41,189 nt of DNA from Bacteroidota bacterium (GTDB taxonomy: Bacteria; Bacteroidota; Bacteroidia; Flavobacteriales_F; PHOS-HE28): positions 1-41,189 of the forward strand of contig JACTMO010000074.1 in NCBI GenBank assembly GCA_014584605.1. The letters run 5' to 3'. The position numbers and the translations under genes were made by a program. Under the pieces are notes generated by a model that saw nothing but the letters and a program-made list of their open reading frames with translations, was not told the origin of the DNA and did no database searches. Below, piece after piece: positions 25,698 to 33,651 of the stretch (positions within the stretch are counted from its first letter, which is position 1; each line of letters starts with the position of its first letter).

Positions 25698-25723
25698 CCG
25701 TCCTTTTCAGAGCCTGAACAGCC

Positions 25724-25978
25724 ATGGCAAACCACAAGTCGGCCCTCAAGCGGGTGCGTCAGACCGAGACCCGCAACGAGCGGAACCGCTACCAGCACAA
25801 GACCACGCGTAACGCGGTGCGCAAGCTGCGCGGCACCAGCGACCGGAAGGCCGCCGAAGCCCTGCTGCCGGAAGTGAGCGCCATGCTGGACAAGCTGGCC
25901 AAGCGCAGCGTGATCCACAAGAACAAGGCGGCCAACCTGAAGTCGTCCCTGGCCACGCACGTGAACAAGCTGAAGTGA
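25724..25978 (+). CDS. rpsT: 30S ribosomal protein S20
   Basis: The 84-residue basic protein starts [20 protein letters not shown], the characteristic S20 start, continues [15 protein letters not shown] and ends [19 protein letters not shown]. The length fits S20 (about 85 residues). It binds 16S rRNA early in small-subunit assembly and forms a three-helix bundle. The gene stands alone with its own promoter at 25663 and a strong terminator directly after, between two polysaccharide blocks. Confidence 0.98.
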   Translation: MANHKSALKRVRQTETRNERNRYQHKTTRNAVRKLRGTSDRKAAEALLPEVSAMLDKLAKRSVIHKNKAANLKSSLATHVNKLK

Positions 25979-26003
25979 CCCCTGCGGTCGTCACCCTCCC
26001 GGT

Positions 26004-26038
26004 GAAGGTCCTCCGCAAGGGGACCTTTGCTTTTTTTT
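26004..26038 (+). terminator. Rho-independent terminator of rpsT
   Basis: Arms aaggtcc (26005-26011) and ggacctt (26021-26027) close a nine-base loop, followed by tgc and eight T residues (26031-26038). It starts 27 bases after the stop codon. Confidence 0.92.
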
Positions 26039-26043
26039 AGGCC

Positions 26044-26754
26044 ATGGCCGACGAGCAGAGCCCCACCCCGGTACGCCTCACCATCCGTGAGTGGGCCAAG
26101 GACGACCGCCCGCGCGAGCGGCTGCTGCAGTTGGGTGCGGGCGCCCTCAGCGATGCCGAGCTGCTGGCCATCCTCATCCGGACCGGCACCACCGAGGCCA
26201 GTGCGCTGGACCTGGCCCGCACCGTGCTGGACCGGGCCGGGAACGACCTGGGCCGGCTGGGACGCATGTCCGTTGGCCAGTTGGTGCGGGTGAAAGGCCT
26301 GGGCGAGGCCAAGGCCATCGCCCTGGTGGCCGCCCTCGAGCTTGGCCGCCGGCGCCGCAACTCGGCCCCCGAGGAACGTGTGTGCATCACCACCAGCGCG
26401 GTGGCCTTCGATCTGCTGCACCCCCTGATGGCCGACCTGATGCACGAGGAGTTCTGGCTGCTGCTGCTGGACCGCGGTAACGCGGTCCAGGGCAGGGTGC
26501 GCGTGAGCCATGGCGGCATGCACGGCACCGTGGCCGACCCCAAGGTGATCTTCCGCGAGGCCATCGACCGCCGCGCCTCGGGCGTGGTGCTGGCCCACAA
26601 CCACCCCAGCGGGCGCGCCGTGCCCAGCGAGGAGGACATCCGCCTCACACGCAAGCTCGTCGAAGGGGGCCGGCTGCTGGACATCACCGTCCACGACCAC
26701 CTGATCATCACGGCCACCGGCTACTACAGCTTCGCCGACAACGGGGCGCTCTGA
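26044..26754 (+). CDS. radC: RadC family JAMM/MPN-domain protein
   Basis: The 236-residue protein has an N-terminal helix-hairpin-helix region (LLQLGAGALSDAELLAILIRTG, then VKGLGEAKAIALVAALELGRR) and a C-terminal MPN+ domain. The JAMM metal-binding motif is visible as Glu136, His185, His187 and Asp198 (HEEF, then HNHPSG-x3-PSEED). Although named for DNA repair, the biochemical role of RadC remains unsettled. The start follows the rpsT terminator by only five bases, so no room for a normal promoter exists; read-through or a weak GACCTTTG box (26022-26029) inside the hairpin may drive it. wecB follows two bases later. Confidence 0.95.
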   Translation: MADEQSPTPVRLTIREWAKDDRPRERLLQLGAGALSDAELLAILIRTGTTEASALDLARTVLDRAGNDLGRLGRMSVGQLVRVKGLGEAKAIALVAALELGRRRRNSAPEERVCITTSAVAFDLLHPLMADLMHEEFWLLLLDRGNAVQGRVRVSHGGMHGTVADPKVIFREAIDRRASGVVLAHNHPSGRAVPSEEDIRLTRKLVEGGRLLDITVHDHLIITATGYYSFADNGAL

Positions 26755-26756
26755 CC

Positions 26757-27911
26757 ATGGCCGGCACGCTCGGGATCCTGACGGTGGTGGGGGCCAGGCC
26801 CCAGCTGGTGAAGGCCGCGGTGCTCGCCCGCCGCATCGACCAGGCGTACAAGGGTCGGCTGCACCAGCACCTGCTGCACACAGGGCAGCATTACGACCCG
26901 GCGCTTTCCGATGTGTTCTTCCAACAGCTGGACCTGCCCGCACCCGAGGTGTCCCTGGGGATCGGGGCCGCACCGGTCACAGTGCAGACCGCGCGCATGC
27001 TGGAAGGCATCGCCGGGGCCATCGCGCAGTACCGGCCGCACCTGGTGCTGGTCTTCGGCGACACCACCAGCACCCTGGCGGGTGCGTTGGCCGCCGCGCA
27101 GAGCGGGGTGCCCCTGGTCCATGTGGAGGCCGGCTTGCGCGCTTTCGACCGTAGCATGCCCGAAGAGGTCAACCGCATCGTCGCCGACCGCCTATCCACC
27201 TGGCTGTTCTGCCCCACGGCGGCGGCGGTGGACAACCTGGCCCGGGAAGGGATCCGGGATGCGGGCGGAGCGGTGACCGGCCCGGATGCGCCGGCCGTTC
27301 GTTTGGTGGGCGACATCCTGTGCGACCATGTGCTGGGCTCGTTGCCGCTGGCCGGGGAACGCTCGGCGGTGATGCGCGACCTCGGCCTCCGCACGGGCGC
27401 ATACCTGCTGGCCACGGTGCATCGGGCGGCCAACAGCGACGATCCCGATCGACTTGCGGGCCTTGCCGAAGGGCTGCTGAAGGCCGCCCGGGCCACGGGC
27501 CTACCCGTGGTGCTGCCGATGCATCCGCGGGTGCGCCAGCTGCTCACCAGGCCGACCCATGCGCGCGCCGCCCGGGCGTTGCAAGGGGGGAACGGGCTGC
27601 GTGTGGTGGAGCCGCAAGGTCCCCTGGACATGCTGCTGCTCACCCGTCACGCCGCCGTGGTCCTCACCGATTCGGGAGGACTGCAGAAGGAGGCCGCCAT
27701 CCTTCAACGGCCCTGCGTGGTGCTGCGCGACCGTACCGAATGGGTGGAGCTGGTGGCCACGGGGCGGGTGAGCCTGGCCGACGCGGATCCCGATCGCATC
27801 GCCGATGCGGTGGTACGAGACCTGGGCCGGCAGCTTCCCGACGCCGCCGGTCTGTACGGCCATGGCGACACCGCCGACCGCATCTGTGCCGCTCTGCTCG
27901 GCCACGCTTGA
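26757..27911 (+). CDS. wecB: UDP-N-acetylglucosamine 2-epimerase (non-hydrolysing)
   Basis: The 384-residue cytosolic enzyme interconverts UDP-GlcNAc and UDP-ManNAc. Family signatures include VVGARPQLVKAAVLA, LLHTGQHYDPALSDVFF, VLVFGDTTSTLAGALAAA, VHVEAGLRAFDRSMPEEVNR, TVHRAANSDDP, VLTDSGGLQKEA, PCVVLRDRTEW and VELVATG. GT-B fold length is normal. It would provide ManNAc for the GT26-type transferase encoded at 23522, linking the two polysaccharide blocks across rpsT and radC. It starts two bases after radC and is followed after three bases by a barrel protein, so these genes form one transcript. Confidence 0.96.
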   Translation: MAGTLGILTVVGARPQLVKAAVLARRIDQAYKGRLHQHLLHTGQHYDPALSDVFFQQLDLPAPEVSLGIGAAPVTVQTARMLEGIAGAIAQYRPHLVLVFGDTTSTLAGALAAAQSGVPLVHVEAGLRAFDRSMPEEVNRIVADRLSTWLFCPTAAAVDNLAREGIRDAGGAVTGPDAPAVRLVGDILCDHVLGSLPLAGERSAVMRDLGLRTGAYLLATVHRAANSDDPDRLAGLAEGLLKAARATGLPVVLPMHPRVRQLLTRPTHARAARALQGGNGLRVVEPQGPLDMLLLTRHAAVVLTDSGGLQKEAAILQRPCVVLRDRTEWVELVATGRVSLADADPDRIADAVVRDLGRQLPDAAGLYGHGDTADRICAALLGHA

Positions 27912-27914
27912 ACC

Positions 27915-29096
27915 ATGGTCCGCAGCCTCGTCGATTACCTCCGTTGTTGGAGCCACCTGCTGGTCCGAGGGGAAGGTCGGAGGCTGTTGCTGGCGCATGC
28001 CCGGAGGGCGCCGCGACCCCAAGCGCCGACGGCGGAGACCATGGACGCCGCGCTGACGGCCGCCATGGCCTGGGTGGCCTGCGCCCAGGACCGCAGCGGC
28101 GACGGGGGCGTGGGCAGCCTGCATCTGGTGCATGGCTGGGGAAGGACCTATCCGGAAACGACGGGCTACCTGGTGCCCACGATGTTGGCGGCGAGCGACA
28201 AACTGCGTCGGCCGGACCTTGCGGAGCGGGCCTTGGGTGCGGCGGACACCCTGCTGACGCTGCAGCGGCCCGAAGGTGGCTGGCAGGGTGGTCGGGTGGG
28301 AGAGCCGCGCGGGCCGGTGGTCTTCAATACCGCCCAGGTGATCCGCGGCATGCTGGCGGCCCATGGGCGCACCGGGGACCAGCGCTACCTGGATGCGGCC
28401 GTACGGGCGGCCGTGTGGATCGCCTCGGTCCAGGAGAGCGACGGAAGCTGGTCGAAGCACAATTTCATGGGCGCCGCCCGGGTGTACGACACTTACGTGG
28501 ATGCCCCGCTCCTCCTGTTGCATCAACGCACCGGAGCGCCGGGGTTGCGCGAGGCCGCCTTGCGCAACCTGGAGTGGGTGGCCGGTCGGCAGGCGGCCAA
28601 CGGCTGGTTCGCCGATGCGGATAACACCCTGCGGCACAACGACCGTCCCATACTCCATACCCTGGCCTATACCATCGACGGACTGGCGGAATGCGGGGTA
28701 CTGCTGGGCGAGGCGCGATGGACCGCCATGGCACAGGCGGCGGCCGGGCCCTTGTGCGGGCGATTCCTGGAGCACGGCATCCTGCACGGTCGCTACGACC
28801 GGAGTTGGAACGGCAGCGAGGTCTTCATCACCACCGGTGGAGCACAGCTGGCGGTGGCGTGGCAGCGGCTGGCGGCCGGCGGTGGTGGCGGGCGCTTCGC
28901 CGAGGCCGCCGCGCGCATGCGAGGGCTCCTTATCGCCGTTCAGGAACGGACCGCGTCCGGGCCGGCCGATGCCCGCGGGGCGCTCAGCGGTTCCTACCCG
29001 CTCTGGGGGCGCTACGAGAAGTTCGCCTGCCCCAACTGGGCCACCAAGTACCTGGCCGACGCCCTACTTTGTGCCGATGGCCGCACTTTTCCCTGA
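27915..29096 (+). CDS. Alpha/alpha-barrel protein in polysaccharide block, function unknown
   Basis: The 393-residue protein is helical with repeated Trp/Gly-rich loops: AMAWVACAQDRSGDGGVGSL, LLTLQRPEGGWQGGR, WIASVQESDGSWSKHNFMG, and WVAGRQAANGWFAD. This repeat pattern is that of six-hairpin or terpenoid-cyclase-like toroids, a fold shared by glycosidases, epimerases and squalene cyclase. No signal peptide or catalytic motif is certain. Similar proteins in Bacteroidota polysaccharide loci are sometimes mislabelled delta-aminolevulinic acid dehydratase, which shares nothing with this sequence. The gene lies three bases after wecB and 17 before the deacetylase-like gene, so a role in glycan processing is plausible. 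Confidence 0.75.
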   Translation: MVRSLVDYLRCWSHLLVRGEGRRLLLAHARRAPRPQAPTAETMDAALTAAMAWVACAQDRSGDGGVGSLHLVHGWGRTYPETTGYLVPTMLAASDKLRRPDLAERALGAADTLLTLQRPEGGWQGGRVGEPRGPVVFNTAQVIRGMLAAHGRTGDQRYLDAAVRAAVWIASVQESDGSWSKHNFMGAARVYDTYVDAPLLLLHQRTGAPGLREAALRNLEWVAGRQAANGWFADADNTLRHNDRPILHTLAYTIDGLAECGVLLGEARWTAMAQAAAGPLCGRFLEHGILHGRYDRSWNGSEVFITTGGAQLAVAWQRLAAGGGGGRFAEAAARMRGLLIAVQERTASGPADARGALSGSYPLWGRYEKFACPNWATKYLADALLCADGRTFP

Positions 29097-29113
29097 AGCG
29101 GCGCACCGCCTCC

Positions 29114-30400
29114 ATGCTGCACGTTCTCCTGGAGCACCCATCGCCGCGCGCCCACTGGGTCGTTGAGCATGTCCTGGGGCGGATGCTCGGGTTCACCGTG
29201 TGCATCACCGAGGATGCCGCCGCCTTCGGACGGTCGGAAGGCCCCCGGCTCAGCTACGGGACCCACCCCGTGGCGGGAGCCCTGCACGTGCCGTGGAGCG
29301 GGGGGCTGACCGCCCTGCCCGAACACGATCCGCCGCAGGCCACGGTGGAGGCGATGCCGGTGCTGTTCCCGTGCGACGGCTCCTTCGACCTGTTCGCCGC
29401 CGTGTTCTTCCTGCTGGCGCTGGTGGATGAGCACCGCTGCCCCGCACGCGATGCGCATGGACGCATACCCTCCTCCGCGTTGTTCACCGTCCGCAGCGCG
29501 CTGGCCGACAAGCCCTGGGTGGACCGTTGGGTGCTCGGGCTGGGCGAACGCCTCCACCAGCGCTGGCCGGAGCTGTCCATCGACCGGGCGTACCGCCACG
29601 TGGTCACCGTGGACATGGACAACCTGCTGCGCTATGCGGGCAGGCCGCTGGGCCGGGCGGTAGGAGCCACCGTACTTGACCTGCTGCGGCTGCGTCCGGC
29701 CGCAGTGCTGGAACGCTGGGCGGTGCGATGGGGGGTGCGGCCCGACCCCTTTCTCCGGGCCCTGGACCTGGTGGAACGGACCGCCGCCGATGTGCCTGAC
29801 CTTCTCCTCTTCCTGCTGCTGCGCGGGGAAGGGGCCCACGATCATGCGGTGCCCCCGGAGCGTTGGACGCCTGCGCTGTGCGGACGCCTGCAGCAGGCAG
29901 CACCGCTGCGCTTCGGCTTGCACCCCTCCTACACCACCAGTGAGAACGAGGCACTTCTGGCGGCGGAGGTGGCGCTGTTCAGGCAACATCTGCGACCGCA
30001 ACGCCTGGTCGCCCGGCAGCATTTCCTGCGCTGGCGACTGCCTGATACACTGCGCTGGCTGGAAGCTTCGGGCTTCGTCGAAGAGCACAGCCTGGGCTTC
30101 GTGGACCGGTGGGGCTTCCGCGCGGCCACCTGTACCCCCTTCCCGTGGTACGACCTGCAGCACGAACGCGCGACCGGGCTGATGCTGTGGCCTTTCGCCG
30201 CCATGGACAGCGCGCTGATCGGGCAGGGCGACGGCGGGGTGCAGGCGGTGACCGACGCCATGTGCGCGGCGAGCGATGAGGTACGCGCCGTGAGCGGCAC
30301 ATTCGTGAGCGTGTGGCACGACCGCTACCTGAGCGGCCACCGCGAGTTCAAACCATGGCCCGCCGTCCTGGAGCGGGTGGTCCAGCACGCCAGGGCATGA
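29114..30400 (+). CDS. Polysaccharide deacetylase-like protein (DUF7033 N-terminal type)
   Basis: The 428-residue protein resembles Bacteroidota proteins annotated as polysaccharide deacetylase family with an N-terminal DUF7033. The N-terminal 155 residues contain LSYGTHPVAGALHVPWSG and LFPCDGSFDLFAAVFFLLAL. The NodB-like barrel starts at VTVDMDN (Asp167 and Asp169, in place of TFDDG). It continues FGLHPSYTTSENE (His270) and ARQHFLRW (His303). WGFRAATCTPFPWYDL follows. Divergent metal ligands compared with classic NodB are a family feature, so activity cannot be assumed. I chose ATG 29114; the open frame upstream is antisense or shadow sequence of the barrel gene. It overlaps the next gene in ATGA. 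Confidence 0.85.
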   Translation: MLHVLLEHPSPRAHWVVEHVLGRMLGFTVCITEDAAAFGRSEGPRLSYGTHPVAGALHVPWSGGLTALPEHDPPQATVEAMPVLFPCDGSFDLFAAVFFLLALVDEHRCPARDAHGRIPSSALFTVRSALADKPWVDRWVLGLGERLHQRWPELSIDRAYRHVVTVDMDNLLRYAGRPLGRAVGATVLDLLRLRPAAVLERWAVRWGVRPDPFLRALDLVERTAADVPDLLLFLLLRGEGAHDHAVPPERWTPALCGRLQQAAPLRFGLHPSYTTSENEALLAAEVALFRQHLRPQRLVARQHFLRWRLPDTLRWLEASGFVEEHSLGFVDRWGFRAATCTPFPWYDLQHERATGLMLWPFAAMDSALIGQGDGGVQAVTDAMCAASDEVRAVSGTFVSVWHDRYLSGHREFKPWPAVLERVVQHARA

Positions 30401-31293
30401 TCCGGCACCTACGGCACGGCGAGATCGACAAGCGCGCCTGGGACGCTCTGCTGGACCGCTGCGCAGGCCCGGTGTGGTACGCGCGGAGCGCTGTGCTCGA
30501 CGCAGCCTGTCCGGGCTGGGAGGCCCTGTGGGACGCGGAGCGGGACGCCCTGATGCCGTTGACGCAGCACCGACGATGGGGCATCCCCTACCTGTACCAG
30601 CCCTTTCCGCTGCAACAGCTCGGGGTGTTCGCCAGCGGTCCGGACGCGCGATCGACGGGGGCGTTCCTGCGGGCCGTTCCTGCGCGGTTCCGGCTGGTGG
30701 ACATCTACCTCAACAATGCGGTCGTGGAAGGTGCCGGTGCGCGTTGGCGCTTCACCGAACGGCAGGACCAGCTGGTGCGCTTGGACCGGCCGATCGGAAC
30801 GGTGCGACGCGGGTACAGCGAGAACCACCGGCGCAGCATACGCAAGGCGGAGCGTTCGGGCCTGGAACTGGACCCGGCCATGGGGGTGGAGGACTTCCTG
30901 GCCTTCATCACTGGAGCGCCACAGTGGGCCGCGTGGCGGGTGGGCGACCGGCAGCTGGCCTCCCTGCAGCGCCTGGTACGCCTGGCGGTCGGCCGTGGGG
31001 AGGGCCGGTGCGTGGCGGTGATGCACGGGCAGCGCCCCGTGGCGGCGGGCTGCTTCGTGGAACATGGCGACCGCATCATCTTCCTGAAGGGATTGTCCCT
31101 GCCCGAGGCACGCTCGCTGAACGCGATGCATCTGCTGATCGACCGGGTGTTGGGATCCAGGGCCGGGCAGGTGCGGTGGATGGACCTCGCCGGAAGCAGC
31201 GACCCGGCCCTGGCCCGGTTCTACGCGGGCTTCGGCGCGGAGGCCACGCTATATTTACACGCCTTGCTGCGACGCTTTCCCGTCGGTCCGTGA
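30397..31293 (+). CDS. GNAT/FemAB-like acyltransferase
   Basis: The 298-residue protein has two acyl-CoA transferase-like halves. Segments such as YLYQPFPLQQLGVFASGP, GYSENHRRSIRKAERSGLEL and CVAVMHGQRPVAAGCFVEHG are like the FemAB/GNAT-like proteins that accompany exopolysaccharide genes, and LLIDRVLGSRAGQVRWMDLAGSSDPALARFYAGFGA is the usual C-terminal fold closing part. No signal peptide is seen. It may acylate or aminoacylate a sugar or a lipid-linked intermediate; the substrate is unknown. The start overlaps the stop of the deacetylase-like gene (ATGA), indicating coupled translation. A promoter for upp lies in its 3' end. Confidence 0.8.
   Translation: MIRHLRHGEIDKRAWDALLDRCAGPVWYARSAVLDAACPGWEALWDAERDALMPLTQHRRWGIPYLYQPFPLQQLGVFASGPDARSTGAFLRAVPARFRLVDIYLNNAVVEGAGARWRFTERQDQLVRLDRPIGTVRRGYSENHRRSIRKAERSGLELDPAMGVEDFLAFITGAPQWAAWRVGDRQLASLQRLVRLAVGRGEGRCVAVMHGQRPVAAGCFVEHGDRIIFLKGLSLPEARSLNAMHLLIDRVLGSRAGQVRWMDLAGSSDPALARFYAGFGAEATLYLHALLRRFPVGP
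31250..31257 (+). promoter_or_regulatory. Promoter -7 box for upp inside the preceding gene
   Basis: TATATTTA matches TAnnTTTG except for the last base and lies 53 bases before the upp start, within the last codons of the acyltransferase gene. Confidence 0.4.
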
Positions 31294-31310
31294 GGCCAAC
31301 CAACACAGGC

Positions 31311-31961
31311 ATGATCGTCGAGCTGGGCAAGGAGCGTTCGGTGGTGAGCCAGTACCTGGCGGAGATGCGGGACGTGGAGGTCCAGCGCGACCCGCTGCGT
31401 TTCCGGCATAACCTGGAGCGGCTCGGCATGGTGTTCGGCTACGAGCTGAGCCGGACCATGGCGTATGAGGAGCGTGAGGTGACCACGCCGCTGGGCCTGG
31501 CGCGGGTGCATGTGCTCCGCGAGCAGCCCGTGCTGGCCACCATCCTGCGGGCGGGGCTGCCCCTGCACCAGGGCATGTTGTCGGTGTTCGACCGTGCGGA
31601 CAACGCCTTCATCAGCGCTTATCGCAAGCACCGCAAGGGCGAGGACGGCTTCGACATCGAGGTGGAGTACCTCAGCAGTCCCACCCTGGAGGACCGCGTG
31701 GTGGTGCTCTGCGACCCCATGCTGGCCACCGGACAGAGCATGCTGCTGGTATACAAGGCCCTGCTGCGCCTGGGCCGGCCGAAGGCGATGCACGTGGTGT
31801 CGGTGATCGCCAGCAGCGAGGGCGTGGAGTACGTGCGCCGGCACATGCCTGCCGATACCCGCATCTGGATCGGGGCCATCGACGAGGAGATGACCGCCCA
31901 GGCCTACATCGTGCCCGGTTTGGGCGACGCAGGCGACCTGGCCTATGGCCGCAAGGTGTGA
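31311..31961 (+). CDS. upp: Uracil phosphoribosyltransferase
   Basis: The 216-residue enzyme makes UMP from uracil and PRPP in pyrimidine salvage. The family motifs visible are TILRAGLPLHQGML, the PRPP-binding VVVLCDPMLATGQSMLLV (about residues 130-148), HVVSVIASSEGVEYV and the C-terminal uracil-binding loop YIVPGLGDAGDLAYGRK. The start at 31311 fits the family start, 17 bases after the acyltransferase stop. It is followed three bases later by a GTG-started membrane protein gene. Although cotranscription with the polysaccharide genes is possible, a promoter box at 31250 suggests its own unit. Confidence 0.96.
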   Translation: MIVELGKERSVVSQYLAEMRDVEVQRDPLRFRHNLERLGMVFGYELSRTMAYEEREVTTPLGLARVHVLREQPVLATILRAGLPLHQGMLSVFDRADNAFISAYRKHRKGEDGFDIEVEYLSSPTLEDRVVVLCDPMLATGQSMLLVYKALLRLGRPKAMHVVSVIASSEGVEYVRRHMPADTRIWIGAIDEEMTAQAYIVPGLGDAGDLAYGRKV

Positions 31962-31964
31962 GCG

Positions 31965-32447
31965 GTGCATGAACCGGCGCAGATAGCGGTGGTCTTCGCC
32001 TGGGGCATGGTGAAGATGCTGGTGGCCGCAGGCTTCGGTGTGGGCTTCGGCTTTTCGTTCCTGGAGACCTTCGTGTGGACGGCCGCCGGAGGCTGTGCGG
32101 GCGTGCTGCTGTTCTACCGCCTCAGCGAGCGCCTCAGCGAGCGATGGCGCCTGCGCTGGCTGAGGCGCCGCACGCTGGCCCTGCGGCGCGGTGTGGCCGC
32201 GAGGCGCATCTTCACCCGGCGCAACCGGTGGATCATCCGCGTGAAGCGCGCCAGCGGATACCTGGGTGTGGCGGCACTGACCCCGCTGGTGCTCACCATT
32301 CCGGTGGGCAGCATCCTGGCGGCGCGCTTCTTCCACCACGACCGTCGGGCCCTTCCCGCCCTGCTCGTTTCGGTGCTGGCCCAGGCGCTGGGCGTATCGG
32401 CAGCGCTCACCGGGGTGGTGGGCGGCATCCTCCGGGCAGTCCCATGA
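31965..32447 (+). CDS. Small membrane protein of unknown function
   Basis: The 160-residue protein has two or three hydrophobic helices near residues 8-50 (VFAWGMVKMLVAAGFGVGFGF and ETFVWTAAGGCAGVLLFY), an Arg-rich cytosolic loop (residues 54-92, RRRTLALRRGVAARRIFTRR), and two more helices near 95-115 and 128-155. No ATG precedes the first helix in this frame; a GTG at 31965, three bases after the upp stop, is the best start. The arrangement loosely resembles small multidrug-export-like proteins (COG2426), but I cannot assign it. The stop overlaps the start of the downstream nucleotidase (ATGA). Confidence 0.72.
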   Translation: MHEPAQIAVVFAWGMVKMLVAAGFGVGFGFSFLETFVWTAAGGCAGVLLFYRLSERLSERWRLRWLRRRTLALRRGVAARRIFTRRNRWIIRVKRASGYLGVAALTPLVLTIPVGSILAARFFHHDRRALPALLVSVLAQALGVSAALTGVVGGILRAVP

Positions 32448-33148
32448 AGCGTTACCGCCACATCTTTTTCGACCTGGACCACACCTTGTGGGATTTCCGG
32501 GCCAACTCCCGGGCCACGCTGCGGGAGCTTTATGCCGACCTGGCGCTGGCCGGGCAGGGCATCGGCTCGGCGCAGGAGCTGATCGAGAGCTACGAGGAGG
32601 TGAACGCCGGCCTGTGGCGTAGCTATGAGGCGGGCCGCATCCCCAAGGAGGTGCTGCGCGTGCTCCGGTTCCGCGACACCCTCGGGCGTTTCGGTGTGCG
32701 CGGCGGACGGCTGGCGGAGCGCATGGCCACGGCCTATCTGGACCGCTGCCCGCGCAAACCGGCGCTGCATGGCGGGGTGCGGGCGCTGCTGGAGGACCTG
32801 GCCACCGACCACCGGCTGCACATCATCACCAACGGGTTCAAGGAGGTGCAACGGGTGAAGCTGGCGTGCAGCGGCATCGAACGGCATTTCGACGTGGTGC
32901 TCACCAGCGAGGAGGCGGCCGCGGCCAAGCCGGACCCGCGCATCTTCCGGCGTGCCCTGGAGCTCGCCGGTGCGCAGGCGCAGGAGAGCCTGATGGTGGG
33001 CGACGATGCGCGCAACGACACCGGTGGGGCGCGTGCTGCCGGGCTCGATCAGGCCCACTTCGTGGAGGAGGCGGGCACGGTGCCCGATCCCGAGGCCACC
33101 TACCGTTTCACGCACTACGGCGAACTGCACCGCCTACTGCGCGGCTGA
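32444..33148 (+). CDS. YjjG-type noncanonical pyrimidine nucleotidase (HAD family)
   Basis: The 234-residue HAD hydrolase has motif I FFDLDHTLWDF (Asp10 and Asp12), motif II ITNGF, motif III Lys in AAAKPDPRIFRRAL and motif IV VGDDARNDTGGA. The combination DLDHTLWDF with ITNGFKEVQ identifies the YjjG/YfnB branch, which dephosphorylates noncanonical pyrimidine nucleotides and dUMP/dTMP. A housecleaning role would fit with upp upstream. ATG 32444 overlaps the membrane protein stop by four bases. The 3' end overlaps the convergent lipoprotein gene by 15 bases, and no terminator is visible there. Confidence 0.92.
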   Translation: MKRYRHIFFDLDHTLWDFRANSRATLRELYADLALAGQGIGSAQELIESYEEVNAGLWRSYEAGRIPKEVLRVLRFRDTLGRFGVRGGRLAERMATAYLDRCPRKPALHGGVRALLEDLATDHRLHIITNGFKEVQRVKLACSGIERHFDVVLTSEEAAAAKPDPRIFRRALELAGAQAQESLMVGDDARNDTGGARAAGLDQAHFVEEAGTVPDPEATYRFTHYGELHRLLRG

Positions 33149-33649
33149 GCCGTCGACCTCGAAGAAATAGGTGAGGGTGGCCTCGCTGCCATTGATGTGG
33201 CTGTACTTGCGGAAGCGGATGGAGTCGGTGCCCAGGCGCAGGCCGAAGTAGGCGATGTTGCCTTTCATGCCCTGGGTCACGAAGAGCACGCTGTCGCCCT
33301 TGACAAGCACGGGAGACCGATGTACGGAGCTGTTGCCACCGGTGGGCGTGGTGGGTACCAGCAGCGGTTTGAGGCCGTCGCGGTCGTTCGCCATGCCGGC
33401 GGTGTTCATCACGAAGCCGTCCGGGAAGAAGCGCATCACGTAGCCCACGCCCCCCATGGTGGCCGCATATACGCCGTCGGTCCGCACGATGCCTTCGGGC
33501 AGGGGCGGGGGGGCGGAGGCTTCGGTGTGCTGGAGCGTGTCCACGGTGGTGGTGCCCGCGGTCCCTTGATCGTTGGCGGTGTCGTTCGTGCGGCAGGCGG
33601 ACAGGAGGAGGGCGACGAGGGTCGGGGCGAGGAAGGTCCGGTGGTGCAT
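33134..33649 (-). CDS. Lipoprotein of unknown function
   Basis: The 171-residue protein has a lipoprotein signal peptide (MHHRTFLAPTLVALLLSACR, Cys19), a Thr/Asp-rich linker (residues 20-50) and a small beta-rich domain. That domain shows DGVYAATMGGVGYVMRFFPDG, SVLFVTQGMKGNIAYFGLRLG and LTYFFEVDG. I do not recognise it, but beta-strand spacing and the final FEVDG would fit a small lipocalin-like or beta-sandwich domain. It lies two bases after psd in the rsfS-ftsH operon on the minus strand, so it is probably cotranscribed and located at the outer membrane. Its last 15 bases overlap the end of the yjjG-type gene on the other strand. Confidence 0.8.
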   Translation of the reverse strand: MHHRTFLAPTLVALLLSACRTNDTANDQGTAGTTTVDTLQHTEASAPPPLPEGIVRTDGVYAATMGGVGYVMRFFPDGFVMNTAGMANDRDGLKPLLVPTTPTGGNSSVHRSPVLVKGDSVLFVTQGMKGNIAYFGLRLGTDSIRFRKYSHINGSEATLTYFFEVDGSAAQ

Positions 33650-33651
33650 GG

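Noticed and set aside
27784..27810. Possible palindrome related to the carB insertion (gatcccgatcgcatcg)
   Set aside because: It lies within the coding sequence of wecB and does not form the same perfect hairpin.
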